Positions 18,037 to 30,463 are shown, numbered from the stretch's first letter. The stretch is DNA of 64,000 bases from Pseudomonas putida (GCF_030159595.1 NZ_BSKJ01000002.1:124001-188000); one strand, 5' to 3'. Notes: generated from the letters alone by a model not told the origin. Translations and numbers: made by a program.

Positions 18037-19320
18037 ATGTCCCGTTCCGAAGACCTGTTCGCCAAAGCCCAGAAGCACATCCCAGGTGGCGTCAACTCAC
18101 CGGTCCGCGCGTTCAAGAGCGTGGGCGGCACGCCGCTGTTCTTCAAGCATGCCGAAGGCGCCTACGTCGTTGACGAAGACGACAAGCGCTACGTCGACTA
18201 CGTCGGTTCCTGGGGCCCGATGATCCTCGGCCACGGGCACCCGGACGTGCTGAACTCGGTGCGCAAGCAGCTGGAGCACGGCCTGTCCTATGGCGCACCG
18301 ACCGCCATGGAAACCGACATGGCCGACCTGGTCTGCTCGCTGGTGCCGTCCATGGAAATGGTGCGCATGGTCAGCTCGGGCACCGAAGCCACCATGAGCG
18401 CCATCCGCCTGGCCCGTGGCTACACCGGCCGTGACGCCATCATCAAGTTCGAAGGCTGCTACCACGGCCACTCCGACAGCCTGCTGGTAAAAGCCGGTTC
18501 CGGCCTGCTGACCCAGGGCGTGCCAAGCTCGGCCGGCGTGCCGGCAGACTTCGCCAAGCACACCCTGACCCTGCCGTTCAACGACATCGCCGCCGTCGAG
18601 AAAACCCTGGCCGACGTCGGCCAGACCGTGGCCTGCATCATCGTCGAGCCGGTGGCTGGCAACATGAACTGCGTACCGCCGGCACCGGGCTTCCTCGAAG
18701 GCCTGCGCGAACAGTGCGACAAACACGGCGTGGTGCTGATCTTCGATGAAGTGATGACCGGCTTCCGCGTTTCCCTGGGCGGCGCCCAAGGCCATTACGG
18801 CATCAAGCCGGACCTGTCCACCTTCGGCAAGATCGTCGGTGGCGGCATGCCGGTCGGCTGCTTCGGTGGCAAGCGCGAAATCATGGGCTGCATCGCCCCG
18901 CTCGGCCCGGTCTACCAGGCCGGCACCCTGTCGGGCAACCCGCTGGCCATGGCTGCCGGCCTGACCACCCTGAAGCTGATCAGCCGCCCGGGCTTCCACG
19001 CTGAACTGACGGACTACACCAGCCGCATGCTCGACGGCCTGCAACAGCGCGCCGATGCCGCTGGCATACCGTTCGTCACTACCCAGGCCGGTGCCATGTT
19101 CGGCCTGTACTTCAGCGGTGCCGACGACATCGTCACCTTCGAAGACGTGATGGCCAGCGATGCCGAGCGCTTCAAGCGCTTCTTCCACCTGATGCTGGAC
19201 GGTGGCGTGTACCTGGCACCGAGCGCGTTCGAGGCGGGCTTCACCTCCATCGCCCATGGCGACAAGGAGCTGCAGATCACCCTGGATGCGGCTGAAAAGG
19301 CCTTTGCAGCCCTGAAGTAA
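18037..19320 (+). CDS. hemL: glutamate-1-semialdehyde 2,1-aminomutase
   Basis: 427 residues from the ATG at 18037; the open frame extends further upstream inside thiE but those codons are not used. It converts glutamate-1-semialdehyde to 5-aminolevulinate in tetrapyrrole synthesis. The PLP-binding lysine is Lys265 in [10 protein letters not shown], and the cofactor phosphate site is [10 protein letters not shown] (residues 113-122). The length is standard. It links thiamine and heme synthesis in one transcription unit and ends before a degenerate REP pair. Confidence 0.96.
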   Translation: MSRSEDLFAKAQKHIPGGVNSPVRAFKSVGGTPLFFKHAEGAYVVDEDDKRYVDYVGSWGPMILGHGHPDVLNSVRKQLEHGLSYGAPTAMETDMADLVCSLVPSMEMVRMVSSGTEATMSAIRLARGYTGRDAIIKFEGCYHGHSDSLLVKAGSGLLTQGVPSSAGVPADFAKHTLTLPFNDIAAVEKTLADVGQTVACIIVEPVAGNMNCVPPAPGFLEGLREQCDKHGVVLIFDEVMTGFRVSLGGAQGHYGIKPDLSTFGKIVGGGMPVGCFGGKREIMGCIAPLGPVYQAGTLSGNPLAMAAGLTTLKLISRPGFHAELTDYTSRMLDGLQQRADAAGIPFVTTQAGAMFGLYFSGADDIVTFEDVMASDAERFKRFFHLMLDGGVYLAPSAFEAGFTSIAHGDKELQITLDAAEKAFAALK

Positions 19321-19327
19321 TGATCAG

Positions 19328-19394
19328 CCTGTACCGGTCTCTGTGGGAGCGGCGGTTCGGCACCCCGAATTACCCGCGAAGAGGCCGGTACAGG
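19328..19394. repeat. degenerate REP pair downstream of hemL
   Basis: The outer arms CCTGTACCGG (19328-19337) and CCGGTACAGG (19385-19394) are perfect inverted repeats. Inside them GTGGGAGCGG and ACCCGCGAAGAGG are eroded forms of the REP core. The whole unit can fold as one long hairpin after hemL and could act as a 3' barrier. Confidence 0.6.
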
Positions 19395-19534
19395 CAATAA
19401 TTGCCACTGCACAATCAGCTGACTTCCCCAACCAAGCAGAAATTCGAGTAAAACTTTGTAAGGTTGGCGCTGCTTATCCCATAATGTGCCACCAGAGACA
19501 TTGGCCGCAGCTTCGCAGAGGTAAGTCGATCCCC

Positions 19535-20080
19535 ATGAACCGCACCGGCCGCGCCCTGACACTGGGCTGCCTGTTGCTTCTTCAGCCCCTGCTGGCCCTG
19601 GCGGAGGGCGGTAACTCGTTGCTCATTCCGGCAACGGGGCGCTGCACCTTGAACGTCCAGCCAGAAGACCTGGCAAACGCCCTCAAGGCTTGCGAGCAGA
19701 CGGCGACGACGGGGGATGCCCAGGCGCAATTCGAACTGGGCGAGTACTACTACACACAAACGCCAAAAAACCTCGACAAAGCCCTCGACTGGTTCCAGAA
19801 GGCCTCGCTGCAAGGCCATGCCGACGCCCAGTACCGCTTGGGTGCCATGTTCTTCCATGGCGAAGGGGTCAAGGCCAATAACGTGCAGGCCTACATCCTG
19901 CTGAAGATGGCCGCGGTCAACGGTGCCGAAGATGCATTGGACATGGCCGACGAAGTGACCGAGCAAATGCCCCGCGACGAGCTGGAACACGCCACCCAGG
20001 TGCTTGGCCAGATCTTCCGCAAATACCTGCTGGAACTGCAGAACGCCGAAGGACGCACGCCGTTCTCGCCACTTCCCTGA
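19535..20080 (+). CDS. Sel1/TPR repeat protein, exported
   Basis: 181 residues from the ATG at 19535. A signal peptide (MNRTGRALTLGCLLLLQPLLALA) precedes the mature protein. About residues 50-130 hold two to three Sel1-like repeats: GDAQAQFELGEYYYTQTPKN, GHADAQYRLGAMFFHGEGVK and ALDWFQKA-type helices. Such proteins are usually periplasmic scaffolds; the partner is unknown. P. aeruginosa PA3978 lies in the same place after hemL. Convergent with the DUF1820 gene. Confidence 0.75.
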   Translation: MNRTGRALTLGCLLLLQPLLALAEGGNSLLIPATGRCTLNVQPEDLANALKACEQTATTGDAQAQFELGEYYYTQTPKNLDKALDWFQKASLQGHADAQYRLGAMFFHGEGVKANNVQAYILLKMAAVNGAEDALDMADEVTEQMPRDELEHATQVLGQIFRKYLLELQNAEGRTPFSPLP

Positions 20081-20083
20081 GGC

Positions 20084-20410
20084 TTACTTTTCCGGCATCG
20101 GCATCGGGAACGGCATGACATTGCCGCCGCCCTTGGCTTCGCTGATCTTGGCCGTGCCCAGGCGCTCCACCTCATCGATGCGCACGATCGAGTGCATCGG
20201 CACGAAACTGCGGATCACCCCTTCGAACTGGCTCTTGAGCTTCTCCTCGCTCGGGTCCACCACCAGCTGCGAGCGCTCGCCGAACACGAACTCCTCGATT
20301 TCCAGGAAGCCCCACAGGTCGCTCTGGTAGATCTGCTTGGCATACATCTCGAAGACCTGCCCCTGGTTGAGGAAGATCACTTTATAGATGGCAGGTTCGC
20401 GCTTGCTCAT
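20084..20410 (-). CDS. DUF1820 family protein
   Basis: 108 residues from the ATG at 20410; the longer frame up to 20452 lacks support because the conserved family start MSKREPAIYKVIFLNQGQ is at 20410. Small soluble protein of the DUF1820 family found in Pseudomonas and relatives, with the core QSDLWGFLEIEEFVFGE. Function unknown. In P. aeruginosa the homologous position is followed by miaB and then ybeZ; here ybeZ follows directly. Confidence 0.75.
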   Translation of the reverse strand: MSKREPAIYKVIFLNQGQVFEMYAKQIYQSDLWGFLEIEEFVFGERSQLVVDPSEEKLKSQFEGVIRSFVPMHSIVRIDEVERLGTAKISEAKGGGNVMPFPMPMPEK

Positions 20411-20586
20411 GTTTGGCGGGATAACACATGCGTAAGAAAAGGGGCGCATCATAGCAGACAGGTTTGCAGATCTGTGTCGGCTGTACCGGCCCTACATACC
20501 GTTGAACGTTTCAGTGCTTTCGCCACTGCCATTCAAGGGTTATTCTTGAGTTCACCTCTATTGCCGTCGAGCGGCTAAAAACGACC
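20411..20586. other. divergent spacer where miaB would be expected
   Basis: 176 bases between the leftward DUF1820 gene and rightward ybeZ. I find no remnant of miaB (no radical-SAM CxxxCxxC coding and no TRAM-like tail) in any frame. The spacer must therefore hold promoters for both genes, but no strong sigma70 boxes stand out. Confidence 0.5.
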
Positions 20587-21585
20587 TTGAACGCACCCAT
20601 AGAACCCCATCGTTTCATCCTCGAGCCCTTCGAGGCCCACCGTTTCGCCAATTTGTGCGGGCAATTCGATGAGCACCTGCGCCTGATCGAACAGCGCCTG
20701 GCCATCGAAATCCGCAACCGCGGCAATCAGTTCGAACTGATCGGTGAGCCCAAGACCACTTCCGCTGCCGAACAGTTGCTGCGCCGTCTCTACCGCGAGA
20801 CCAAGGCCACCGACCTGTCACCGGAAACCGTGCACCTGTACCTGCAGGAGTCGGCTGTCGAGAACATCGACAACCCGGCCGTCAACGAGGTCAGCGTGTC
20901 GCTGCGCACGCGCAAGGGCAATATCCGCCCGCGTGGGCTCAACCAGCAGCGCTATGTGAAGGAAATCCTGGCCAACGACATCAACTTCGGCATCGGCCCG
21001 GCCGGTACCGGCAAGACCTACCTGGCCGTGGCCTGTGCCGTGGACGCGCTGGAGCGCGAACAGGTGCGCCGCATCCTGCTGGTACGTCCGGCGGTCGAGG
21101 CGGGCGAAAAGCTCGGTTTCCTGCCCGGCGACCTGGCGCAGAAGATCGACCCGTACCTGCGCCCGCTGTACGACGCCCTGTACGAAATGCTCGGCTTCGA
21201 ACACGTTGCCAAGCTGATCGAGCGCCAGGTGATCGAGATCGCCCCGCTGGCCTACATGCGTGGCCGCACCCTGAACAACAGCTTCATCATCCTCGATGAA
21301 AGCCAGAACACCACGCTGGAACAGATGAAAATGTTCCTCACCCGCATCGGCTTCGGCTCAACGGCGGTGATTACGGGTGACATCACCCAGGTCGACCTGC
21401 CACGCGGCACCAAATCGGGCCTGGCGCACGTCATCGAGGTGCTGAAGGACCTTCCGGGGATCAGCTTTACCCACTTCCAACCCAAAGATGTGGTTCGTCA
21501 CCCACTGGTGCAGCGCATTGTCGAAGCCTATGACCGCTTCGAAGCCCGCCAGGCCCAGCCCGAGGCGCCCGGCAAAAATGCTTGA
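20587..21585 (+). CDS. ybeZ: PhoH-like ATPase YbeZ
   Basis: 332 residues, beginning at a TTG (20587) because the conserved start [16 protein letters not shown] begins there and no upstream ATG exists in frame. The PhoH domain has Walker A GPAGTGKT (137-144) and Walker [11 protein letters not shown]. YbeZ works with YbeY, a metal-dependent endoribonuclease, in rRNA processing and ribosome quality control. The stop overlaps the ybeY start by eight bases, implying coupled translation. Confidence 0.92.
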   Translation: MNAPIEPHRFILEPFEAHRFANLCGQFDEHLRLIEQRLAIEIRNRGNQFELIGEPKTTSAAEQLLRRLYRETKATDLSPETVHLYLQESAVENIDNPAVNEVSVSLRTRKGNIRPRGLNQQRYVKEILANDINFGIGPAGTGKTYLAVACAVDALEREQVRRILLVRPAVEAGEKLGFLPGDLAQKIDPYLRPLYDALYEMLGFEHVAKLIERQVIEIAPLAYMRGRTLNNSFIILDESQNTTLEQMKMFLTRIGFGSTAVITGDITQVDLPRGTKSGLAHVIEVLKDLPGISFTHFQPKDVVRHPLVQRIVEAYDRFEARQAQPEAPGKNA

Positions 21586-22051
21586 ACTTGATATCCAACG
21601 GGCCACGGATGCAGCCGCCCCGGATGACGCCGCCTTCCGCCGCTGGTGCGAACTGGCCCTGCGCCAGCGCAGCGCCGACTCGGAAATGACCATTCGCCTG
21701 GTCGACGAAGCCGAAGGCCGCGAGCTGAACCACACCTACCGGCACAAAGACTACGCAACCAATGTGCTGTCGTTCCCGGCCGATGTGCCCGACGACCTGC
21801 TCGACATCCCGCTGCTGGGCGACCTGGTGATCTGTGTCGCTGTGGTCGAGCGCGAAGCTGCCGAACAAGGCAAGTCGCTCGAAGCGCACTGGGCACATCT
21901 GGTTATTCACGGTTGCCTGCATCTGCTCGGCTACGACCACATCGAGGATGAGGAAGCCGAGGAAATGGAAGGCCTGGAACGGGAATTGCTGGCAGAACTG
22001 GGTCACCCCGACCCGTACGCCGACGATGAAACCGACTCAATCACACACTGA
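21578..22051 (+). CDS. ybeY: endoribonuclease YbeY
   Basis: 157 residues from the ATG at 21578, inside the end of ybeZ. The metal-binding H-x3-H-x5-H motif is [11 protein letters not shown], with His111, His115 and His121. YbeY matures the 16S rRNA 3' end and takes part in late 70S quality control. The C-terminus is acidic ([20 protein letters not shown]). It is the second gene of ybeZ-ybeY-corC-lnt, with corC 25 bases downstream. Confidence 0.94.
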   Translation: MLELDIQRATDAAAPDDAAFRRWCELALRQRSADSEMTIRLVDEAEGRELNHTYRHKDYATNVLSFPADVPDDLLDIPLLGDLVICVAVVEREAAEQGKSLEAHWAHLVIHGCLHLLGYDHIEDEEAEEMEGLERELLAELGHPDPYADDETDSITH

Positions 22052-22076
22052 AACACGAAGGATCACGAGAACCGCC

Positions 22077-22916
22077 ATGAGCGAAGATCGATCGAGCAAC
22101 GGGCAGAAGTCCTGGCTGGGTAAACTGACCCAGGCTTTTGCCCATGAGCCGAAAAACCGCCAGGAGCTCCTTGAGCTGCTGCGCGAAGCCCATCAGAACA
22201 AACTGCTGGACAGCGAAGCGCTGACCATCGTCGAAGGCGCCATTCAGGTCGCCGACCTGCAGGTACGCGACATCATGGTGCCGCGCTCGCAGATGAACAG
22301 CATCAAGGCCGGCCAGTCGCCGCGAGAGTTTCTGCCGGCGGTGATAGACGCCGCCCACTCCCGCTACCCGGTGATCGGCGAAAGCCACGACGATGTGCTC
22401 GGGATCTTGCTCGCCAAAGACCTGCTGCCGCTGATCCTCAAGGAGAACGGCGACAGCTTCAACATCAAGGACCTGCTGCGCCCGGCCACCTTCGTGCCCG
22501 AGTCCAAGCGCCTGAACGTATTGCTGCGCGAGTTCCGCGCCAACCATAACCACATGGCCATCGTCATCGACGAATATGGCGGTGTGGCGGGCCTGGTCAC
22601 CATCGAGGACGTGCTGGAGCAGATTGTCGGCGATATCGAGGACGAGCACGACGTCGAGGAAGACAGCTACATCAAACCGCTGCCCAGCGGTGACTTCCTG
22701 GTCAAGGCGCTGACCCCGATCGACAACTTCAACGAGTTCTTCGACAGCGAGTTCTCCGATGACGAGTTCGACACGGTCGGCGGCCTGGTGATGAGCGCCT
22801 TTGGCCACCTGCCCAAGCGCAACGAAACCACCGAGATCGGGTCTTACAAGTTCCGTATTCTCAACGCCGACAGCCGGCGGATACACTTGCTGCGCCTGAC
22901 CCCGATCACCCGTTAA
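22077..22916 (+). CDS. corC: CorC/YbeX, CBS-domain transport-associated protein
   Basis: 279 residues from the ATG at 22077. Two CBS domains span about residues 65-185 (VRDIMVPRSQMNSIKAGQSP and FVPESKRLNVLLREFRANHNHMAIVIDEYGG). The C-terminal CorC_HlyC domain covers about 195-275 (LVKALTPIDNFNEFF, ending RRIHLLRLTPI). YbeX/CorC is linked to Mg/Co efflux and more recently to ribosome-related stress along with YbeY. Eight bases separate its stop from lnt. Confidence 0.92.
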   Translation: MSEDRSSNGQKSWLGKLTQAFAHEPKNRQELLELLREAHQNKLLDSEALTIVEGAIQVADLQVRDIMVPRSQMNSIKAGQSPREFLPAVIDAAHSRYPVIGESHDDVLGILLAKDLLPLILKENGDSFNIKDLLRPATFVPESKRLNVLLREFRANHNHMAIVIDEYGGVAGLVTIEDVLEQIVGDIEDEHDVEEDSYIKPLPSGDFLVKALTPIDNFNEFFDSEFSDDEFDTVGGLVMSAFGHLPKRNETTEIGSYKFRILNADSRRIHLLRLTPITR

Positions 22917-22924
22917 GGACTAAC

Positions 22925-24442
22925 ATGCGTTGGATCACCCGCCCCGGCTGGCCCGGTAACCTGCTGGCCTTGGCGGCCGGTGCCTCCACCCTCCTGGCCC
23001 TGGCGCCGTTCGACATCTGGCCGTTGGCCGTGCTGTCCATCGCCCTGCTCTACCTCGGCCTGCGCGAGCTTAGCCCGCGCCAGGCCATGTGGCGTGGCTG
23101 GTGGTACGGCTTTGGCCTGTATGGCGCCGGCACCTGGTGGATCTACGTCAGCATGAACACCTACGGCGGCGCCTCGCCGCTGCTGGCGATCCTGCTGCTG
23201 TTGGCGTTCTTCGCCGCCCTGGCCTGGTTCTTTGCCCTGCCCACCTGGCTGTGGGCGCGCTGGCTGCGGCGCAATGAAGCGCCACTGGCCGACGCCTTGT
23301 GCTTCGCCGCGCTGTGGCTGCTGCAAGAGGCCTTCCGTGGCTGGTTCCTGACCGGGTTCCCTTGGCTTTACGCCGGCTACAGCCAGCTGGACGGCCCGCT
23401 TGCCGGCCTGGCACCGCTGGGCGGCGTGTGGCTGGTTTCCTTCACCCTGGCGCTCACTGCCGCCCTGCTGTGCAACCTGCACCGCCTGCGTGCCCGCCCC
23501 TCGTTCCTGGCCGTGGCCTGCCTGCTGTTGCTGGCCCCGTGGGCACTGGGCCTGGCGCTCAAGGGCCATGCCTGGACCAAGCCGGCAGGCGACCCGCTGA
23601 AAGTGGCAGCCATCCAGGGCAACGTCGAGCAAGACCTGAAATGGGACCCGGCGCACATCGACGCGCAACTGGCGCTGTACCGTGACCTGAGCTTCAGCTC
23701 CAAACCGGTGGACCTGCTGATCTGGCCAGAAACCGCAGTGCCGGTACTCAAGGACCAGGCCCAAGGCTACATCGACGTGATGGGCCGCTTCGCTGCCGAG
23801 CGGCATTCGGCACTGATCACCGGTGTGCCGGTACGGGAGGTGGTGCACCACCAGCGCCGCTACTACAACGGCATCACCGTCACCGGTGAAGGCGATGGCA
23901 CCTACCTCAAACAGAAGCTGGTGCCGTTTGGCGAGTATGTGCCGTTGCAGGACATGCTGCGTGGCGCCATCGAGTTCTTCAACCTGCCCATGTCGGACTT
24001 CGCCCGCGGGCCGGAAGACCAGCCGCTGCTGCAGGCCAAGGGTTATCAGATTGCGCCGTACATCTGCTACGAAGTGGTCTACCCCGAGTTTGCCGCAGGC
24101 CTGGCCGCACGCAGCGACCTGCTGCTGACCATCAGCAACGACACCTGGTTCGGCAAATCGATCGGCCCCTTGCAGCACCTGCAAATGGCACAGATGCGTG
24201 CACTGGAAGCTGGCCGCTGGATGATCCGCGCCACCAACAACGGCGTGACCGCCCTGATCGACCCGTTTGGCCGCATTACCACACGAGTGCCGCAGTTCGA
24301 GCAGGCGGTGCTGTATGGCGAGGTGGTGCCAATGCAGCAGCTGACGCCTTACCTGCAATGGCGTTCGTGGCCGTTGGCGATTGTCTGTGCATTGCTGCTG
24401 GGCTGGGCGTTGCTGGCTGGGCGCATCGCCAAAACCGTCTGA
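22925..24442 (+). CDS. lnt: apolipoprotein N-acyltransferase
   Basis: 505 residues, the usual Lnt length. Lnt adds the third acyl chain to the N-terminal Cys of lipoproteins in the inner membrane. About seven to eight membrane segments (residues about 10-210 and 480-500) flank a nitrilase domain. Its catalytic triad is Glu269 (IWPETAVP), Lys331 (KQKLVPFGEY) and Cys381 (YICYEVVYP). Last gene of ybeZ-ybeY-corC-lnt, followed by a REP pair that may shield the 3' end. Confidence 0.95.
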   Translation: MRWITRPGWPGNLLALAAGASTLLALAPFDIWPLAVLSIALLYLGLRELSPRQAMWRGWWYGFGLYGAGTWWIYVSMNTYGGASPLLAILLLLAFFAALAWFFALPTWLWARWLRRNEAPLADALCFAALWLLQEAFRGWFLTGFPWLYAGYSQLDGPLAGLAPLGGVWLVSFTLALTAALLCNLHRLRARPSFLAVACLLLLAPWALGLALKGHAWTKPAGDPLKVAAIQGNVEQDLKWDPAHIDAQLALYRDLSFSSKPVDLLIWPETAVPVLKDQAQGYIDVMGRFAAERHSALITGVPVREVVHHQRRYYNGITVTGEGDGTYLKQKLVPFGEYVPLQDMLRGAIEFFNLPMSDFARGPEDQPLLQAKGYQIAPYICYEVVYPEFAAGLAARSDLLLTISNDTWFGKSIGPLQHLQMAQMRALEAGRWMIRATNNGVTALIDPFGRITTRVPQFEQAVLYGEVVPMQQLTPYLQWRSWPLAIVCALLLGWALLAGRIAKTV

Positions 24443-24447
24443 GCTTT

Positions 24448-24557
24448 CCTGTACCGGCCTCTTCGCGGGCAAGCCCGCTCCCACAGGATTTTCACAGCCT
24501 GGAAGGCATGTGCAGTACCTGTGGGAGCGGGCTTGCCCGCGAAGAGGCCTGCACAGG
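24448..24557. repeat. inverted REP pair between lnt and ydcF-like gene
   Basis: Arms at 24448-24487 and 24518-24557 are inverted copies of the about 35-base REP unit with core CTCTTCGCGGGCAAGCCCG. The two arms face each other across about 30 bases (TTC-side outward), the common Pseudomonas layout. They lie between convergent lnt and the ydcF-like gene. Confidence 0.85.
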
Positions 24558-24568
24558 CGATGCAAGGC

Positions 24569-25330
24569 TCAATAGAAAACCCGATACCCCACCAACCCCA
24601 CCACCTCATTAAACAACTGCCCGCTCTGCCACATCGCCCGGCTCTCCGGCAGCAACCCGCCAAACGGCCGTGCATGATCCTGCCCCAGGAACCCCACCGG
24701 CGCCGGCACCACCTCAAAGCCTGCCTGCTCGAAGCTCCAGCGCGAGCGTTGCATGTGCCAGGCCTGGGTCACCACTACCACACGGCGAATCCCCAATGGC
24801 TGCAGCACCTTGGCCGTGAACTGGGCATTCTCCCAGGTCGTGCGGCTGGCCTCTTCGCGCCACTTCACTTCGACCGCAAAGTCTTCATGCAGGCGATCAG
24901 CCATTAACCGCGCCTCGCTCGGCGGCGTACCGTAGTGCAGCCCACCACTGGTCAGCACCGGCAAGCCCGAGGCCTTGGCCAACTGCGCAGCAAAACGCAT
25001 GCGCTCCAAAGCCGTGGCCGTGGGCTGGTCGCTACCACCCCAGGCCGGGTCGCCGCGTTCACGCCCTGCGCCCAGCACCACAATGGCATCCGCCCGCTTC
25101 GCAAGGCCGGCCCAGTCGTTCACGGCCAGCGGGGGCTCGCTTTCCAGCACATGGGCGGTTTCCTGCACCACCAGCGGCAAGCTCATCAACCACAGGCCAC
25201 CAAGCCCCACGGCAAAGCATAACGCCGCCAACCGTGGCCGCCGCGCACGCAGCCACCAGGCCGCAAGCAGCAGCAGAAACAGGATGCCCGGAGGCATCAG
25301 CCATTGTTTGATGAAAAATCGGATCGGCAT
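24569..25330 (-). CDS. YdcF/ElyC-like DUF218 protein
   Basis: 253 residues from the ATG at 25330, chosen because AAGGAGG lies eight bases upstream; the in-frame GTG at 25339 is part of that ribosome site region. Two N-terminal membrane segments (residues about 8-50) precede a DUF218 domain: DAIVVLGAGRERG, SGGLHYGTPPSEARLMAD and TWENAQFTAKVL. Related ElyC affects envelope biogenesis by undecaprenyl-phosphate metabolism in E. coli. The exact substrate is unknown. Convergent with lnt. Confidence 0.8.
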   Translation of the reverse strand: MPIRFFIKQWLMPPGILFLLLLAAWWLRARRPRLAALCFAVGLGGLWLMSLPLVVQETAHVLESEPPLAVNDWAGLAKRADAIVVLGAGRERGDPAWGGSDQPTATALERMRFAAQLAKASGLPVLTSGGLHYGTPPSEARLMADRLHEDFAVEVKWREEASRTTWENAQFTAKVLQPLGIRRVVVVTQAWHMQRSRWSFEQAGFEVVPAPVGFLGQDHARPFGGLLPESRAMWQSGQLFNEVVGLVGYRVFY

Positions 25331-25465
25331 CGGCCACACCTCCTTGGCAGGCGTGCAGCCTAGAAGGATCGGTGCCGGTCAACAAGGGTGCGACCGGCGC
25401 CGATCATGAGTTGTGTGTTGTCGAAGAACCGGCGCGTGATGGCCTGCGCCTGGCGTCCTGAACGG

Positions 25466-25780
25466 CTAGCGATGTGGCAGCGTCCTGGATCTCGCCGGAT
25501 TGGCGGGGCGTTTCTTGTCCTTGAGCCAGATGATCTTGGCCGATGTCGGCTCCGCTTGTGGGTAACTGCCGACAGAGGCATTGTGGCGTTCCGGGAGGGA
25601 CTCCAGGTAGGCCTTGATCACTTCGAACTCTGCGTGGCTCAGGCCACGCAATTCCAGCTCGGCTGGCATCTCGTCGCGCAATCGCACCGAGGTCCTGGCC
25701 ACTTCCAGTGCCAGGCCAAGCCGGTCGATCAGGCGCTCGTAAAGCTCCGGTTTCATAGCGGGTAGCTGCGTCTCTCCCAT
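25466..25780 (-). CDS. small hypothetical protein
   Basis: 104 residues. The start at 25780 is supported by GAGGTGA about four bases upstream; an inner ATG at 25756 has no ribosome site. The protein is helical and charged, with no membrane segment (MKPELYERLIDRLGLALEVARTSVRLRDEM...). It ends in a basic tail (KDKKRPANPARSRTLPHR). I do not recognise a family. P. aeruginosa PA3986 occupies a similar slot before leuS. Confidence 0.6.
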   Translation of the reverse strand: MGETQLPAMKPELYERLIDRLGLALEVARTSVRLRDEMPAELELRGLSHAEFEVIKAYLESLPERHNASVGSYPQAEPTSAKIIWLKDKKRPANPARSRTLPHR

Positions 25781-28614
<2,834 letters not shown>

Positions 28615-28620
28615 TGGCAG

Positions 28621-28649
28621 CGCCCGCTCGCAGTCACTGCGGGCGGGCG
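28621..28649. other. 13-bp hairpin between leuS and lptE
   Basis: 28621-28633 pairs with 28637-28649 over 13 base pairs with one G-U and a three-base loop. No T run follows, so it is not a classic terminator. It could stabilise the leuS 3' end or reduce lptE expression. Confidence 0.6.
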
Positions 28650-28675
28650 TAACAGGCCCACAAGGGAGCAACAAC

Positions 28676-29281
28676 ATGATCAAACGCAATTTGCTGGTAA
28701 TCGGCCTGGCGGTCATGCTCAGCGCCTGCGGTTTCCAGCTGCGCGGCACCGGCTCTACAGAGCTGAGCGTGAAAGAAATGGACGTCAGCGCACGTAATGC
28801 CTACGGCCCGACGGTGGTCGAACTGCGCGAAGTACTGGAGCGTAGCGGTGTCAACGTACATGCCGGTGCACCCTACCGCCTGGTGCTGACCAACGAGCAG
28901 GAAAACGAGCGCTCGGCCACCTACAACAGTGGCAACCGTACGGCCGAATACGAACTGACCACGGTGCTGAACTACAGCATCCAGGGCCTGAACAACCTGG
29001 AACTGATGAGCGACAAGCTGGAAGTACGCAAGATCTATGTGCGTGACGGCTCGAACATCACCGGTTCCGAGCAGGAAGCCAACCGCGCCCGTGAAGAAAT
29101 GCGCCGTGACCTGGTCAACGCTATGGTCGTGCGCCTGCAAATGCTGAGCCCGTCCCAGCTGGACGAGCTGCAGCGCAAAGCCGACGAACGCGCCCAGGCC
29201 GAAGCCGCCGCGCTGGAAGCTGCCCGCCGTCAGCAGGCCGAAACGCCTCAGCAGTCGCCACTGGAAGTACCGGGCAACTAA
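28676..29281 (+). CDS. lptE: LPS-assembly lipoprotein LptE
   Basis: 201 residues with a lipoprotein signal: MIKRNLLVIGLAVMLSACGF, Cys19 in LSAC. The start CGFQLRGTG is typical of LptE (RlpB), which plugs the LptD barrel and delivers LPS to the outer surface. The C-terminal 45 residues are a long charged helix (LDELQRKADERAQAEAAALEAARRQQA) beyond the core. AAGGGAG lies upstream of the ATG. It sits between leuS and holA as in other gammaproteobacteria. Confidence 0.93.
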   Translation: MIKRNLLVIGLAVMLSACGFQLRGTGSTELSVKEMDVSARNAYGPTVVELREVLERSGVNVHAGAPYRLVLTNEQENERSATYNSGNRTAEYELTTVLNYSIQGLNNLELMSDKLEVRKIYVRDGSNITGSEQEANRAREEMRRDLVNAMVVRLQMLSPSQLDELQRKADERAQAEAAALEAARRQQAETPQQSPLEVPGN

Positions 29282-29287
29282 GCCCGC

Positions 29288-29311
29288 GTGGGGCACCTCC
29301 GGGCGCCCCAC
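29288..29311. other. hairpin between lptE and holA
   Basis: GTGGGGC (29288-29294) pairs with GCCCCAC (29305-29311). It lies just before the holA start and lacks a strong T run, so it may modulate rather than stop transcription. Confidence 0.45.
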
Positions 29312-29320
29312 CTGTTTCCC

Positions 29321-30358
29321 ATGAAACTCGCCCCCGCCCAACTCAACAAGCACCTGCAAGGTACCTTGGCACCGGTCTATGTGGTCAGCGGTGACGACCC
29401 GTTGCTATGCCAGGAAGCCGCAGACGCCATTCGTAACGCCGCGCGTCAGCAGGGTTTCGACGAGCGCCAGGTGTTCAGTGCCGATGCCAACTTCGACTGG
29501 GGCACCCTGCTCCAGGCGGGTGCCAGCCTGTCGCTGTTCGCTCAGCGCCGCTTGCTGGAACTGCGCCTGCCCTCGGGCAAGCCTGGTGACAAGGGCGCCG
29601 CCGCGCTGATGGAATACTGCGCCAGACCCGCCGAAGACACCCTGCTGCTGGTCAGCCTGCCCAAACTCGACGGCAGTGCGCAAAAGACCAAGTGGGGCAA
29701 GGCGTTGATCGAAGGTACGCACTGCCAGTTCATCCAGATCTGGCCGGTGGATGTGCATCAGCTGCCGCAGTGGATCAACCAGCGCCTGCAGCAAGCCGGC
29801 CTGTCAGCACAGCGGGACGCTGTCGACCTGATTGCCGCGCGCGTGGAAGGCAACTTGCTGGCGGCCGCGCAGGAGATCGAAAAGCTCAAGCTGCTCGCCG
29901 ACGGTAACCAGATCACCGTGGAAACCGTGCAAGCGGCCGTCGCCGACAGCGCCCGCTTCGATGTCTTCGGGCTGGTAGATGCCATTCTCAACGGCGAAGC
30001 CGCGCATGCCCTGCGCATGCTCGAAGGTTTGCGTGGCGAGGGCGTGGAGCCACCGGTGATCCTCTGGGCCCTGGCCCGTGAATTGCGCCAGCTGGCCGGG
30101 CTGGCGCAGCAGTTCAGTCAGGGTGTACCGCTGGACAAAGCCTTCAGCCAGGCACGTCCACCGATCTGGGATAAACGCCGCCCGCTGGTCAGCAAGGCCC
30201 TGCAGCGCTTGTCGGCGCAACGCTGGGCGCGGTTGCTGCAGGATGCCCAGCGCATTGATGCGCAGATCAAGGGGCAGGCCGAGGGCTCGCCCTGGACCGG
30301 ACTGACGCGGTTGTCGCTATTGATGGCTGGCCAGCGCCTGGCCCTCCCCCCCGAGTAA
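29321..30358 (+). CDS. holA: DNA polymerase III delta subunit
   Basis: 345 residues from the ATG at 29321, near the E. coli HolA length (343). Delta is the clamp-opening arm of the clamp loader. The N-terminal MKLAPAQLNKHLQGTLAPVYVVSGDDPLL matches the family start, and SLSLFAQRRLLELRLPSGKPG is the beta-clamp contact region. It lies 40 bases after lptE and ends upstream of arfA. Confidence 0.94.
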   Translation: MKLAPAQLNKHLQGTLAPVYVVSGDDPLLCQEAADAIRNAARQQGFDERQVFSADANFDWGTLLQAGASLSLFAQRRLLELRLPSGKPGDKGAAALMEYCARPAEDTLLLVSLPKLDGSAQKTKWGKALIEGTHCQFIQIWPVDVHQLPQWINQRLQQAGLSAQRDAVDLIAARVEGNLLAAAQEIEKLKLLADGNQITVETVQAAVADSARFDVFGLVDAILNGEAAHALRMLEGLRGEGVEPPVILWALARELRQLAGLAQQFSQGVPLDKAFSQARPPIWDKRRPLVSKALQRLSAQRWARLLQDAQRIDAQIKGQAEGSPWTGLTRLSLLMAGQRLALPPE

Positions 30359-30463
30359 AACTCAAAGGCCAAATCGCCGGCAAGCCATAAACACAATCAA
30401 TTGGCCCCACCCCGCTCCAAGTCCTAGAGTGCGTCCCGAAACCACCCATCGGGAACCTGCACC

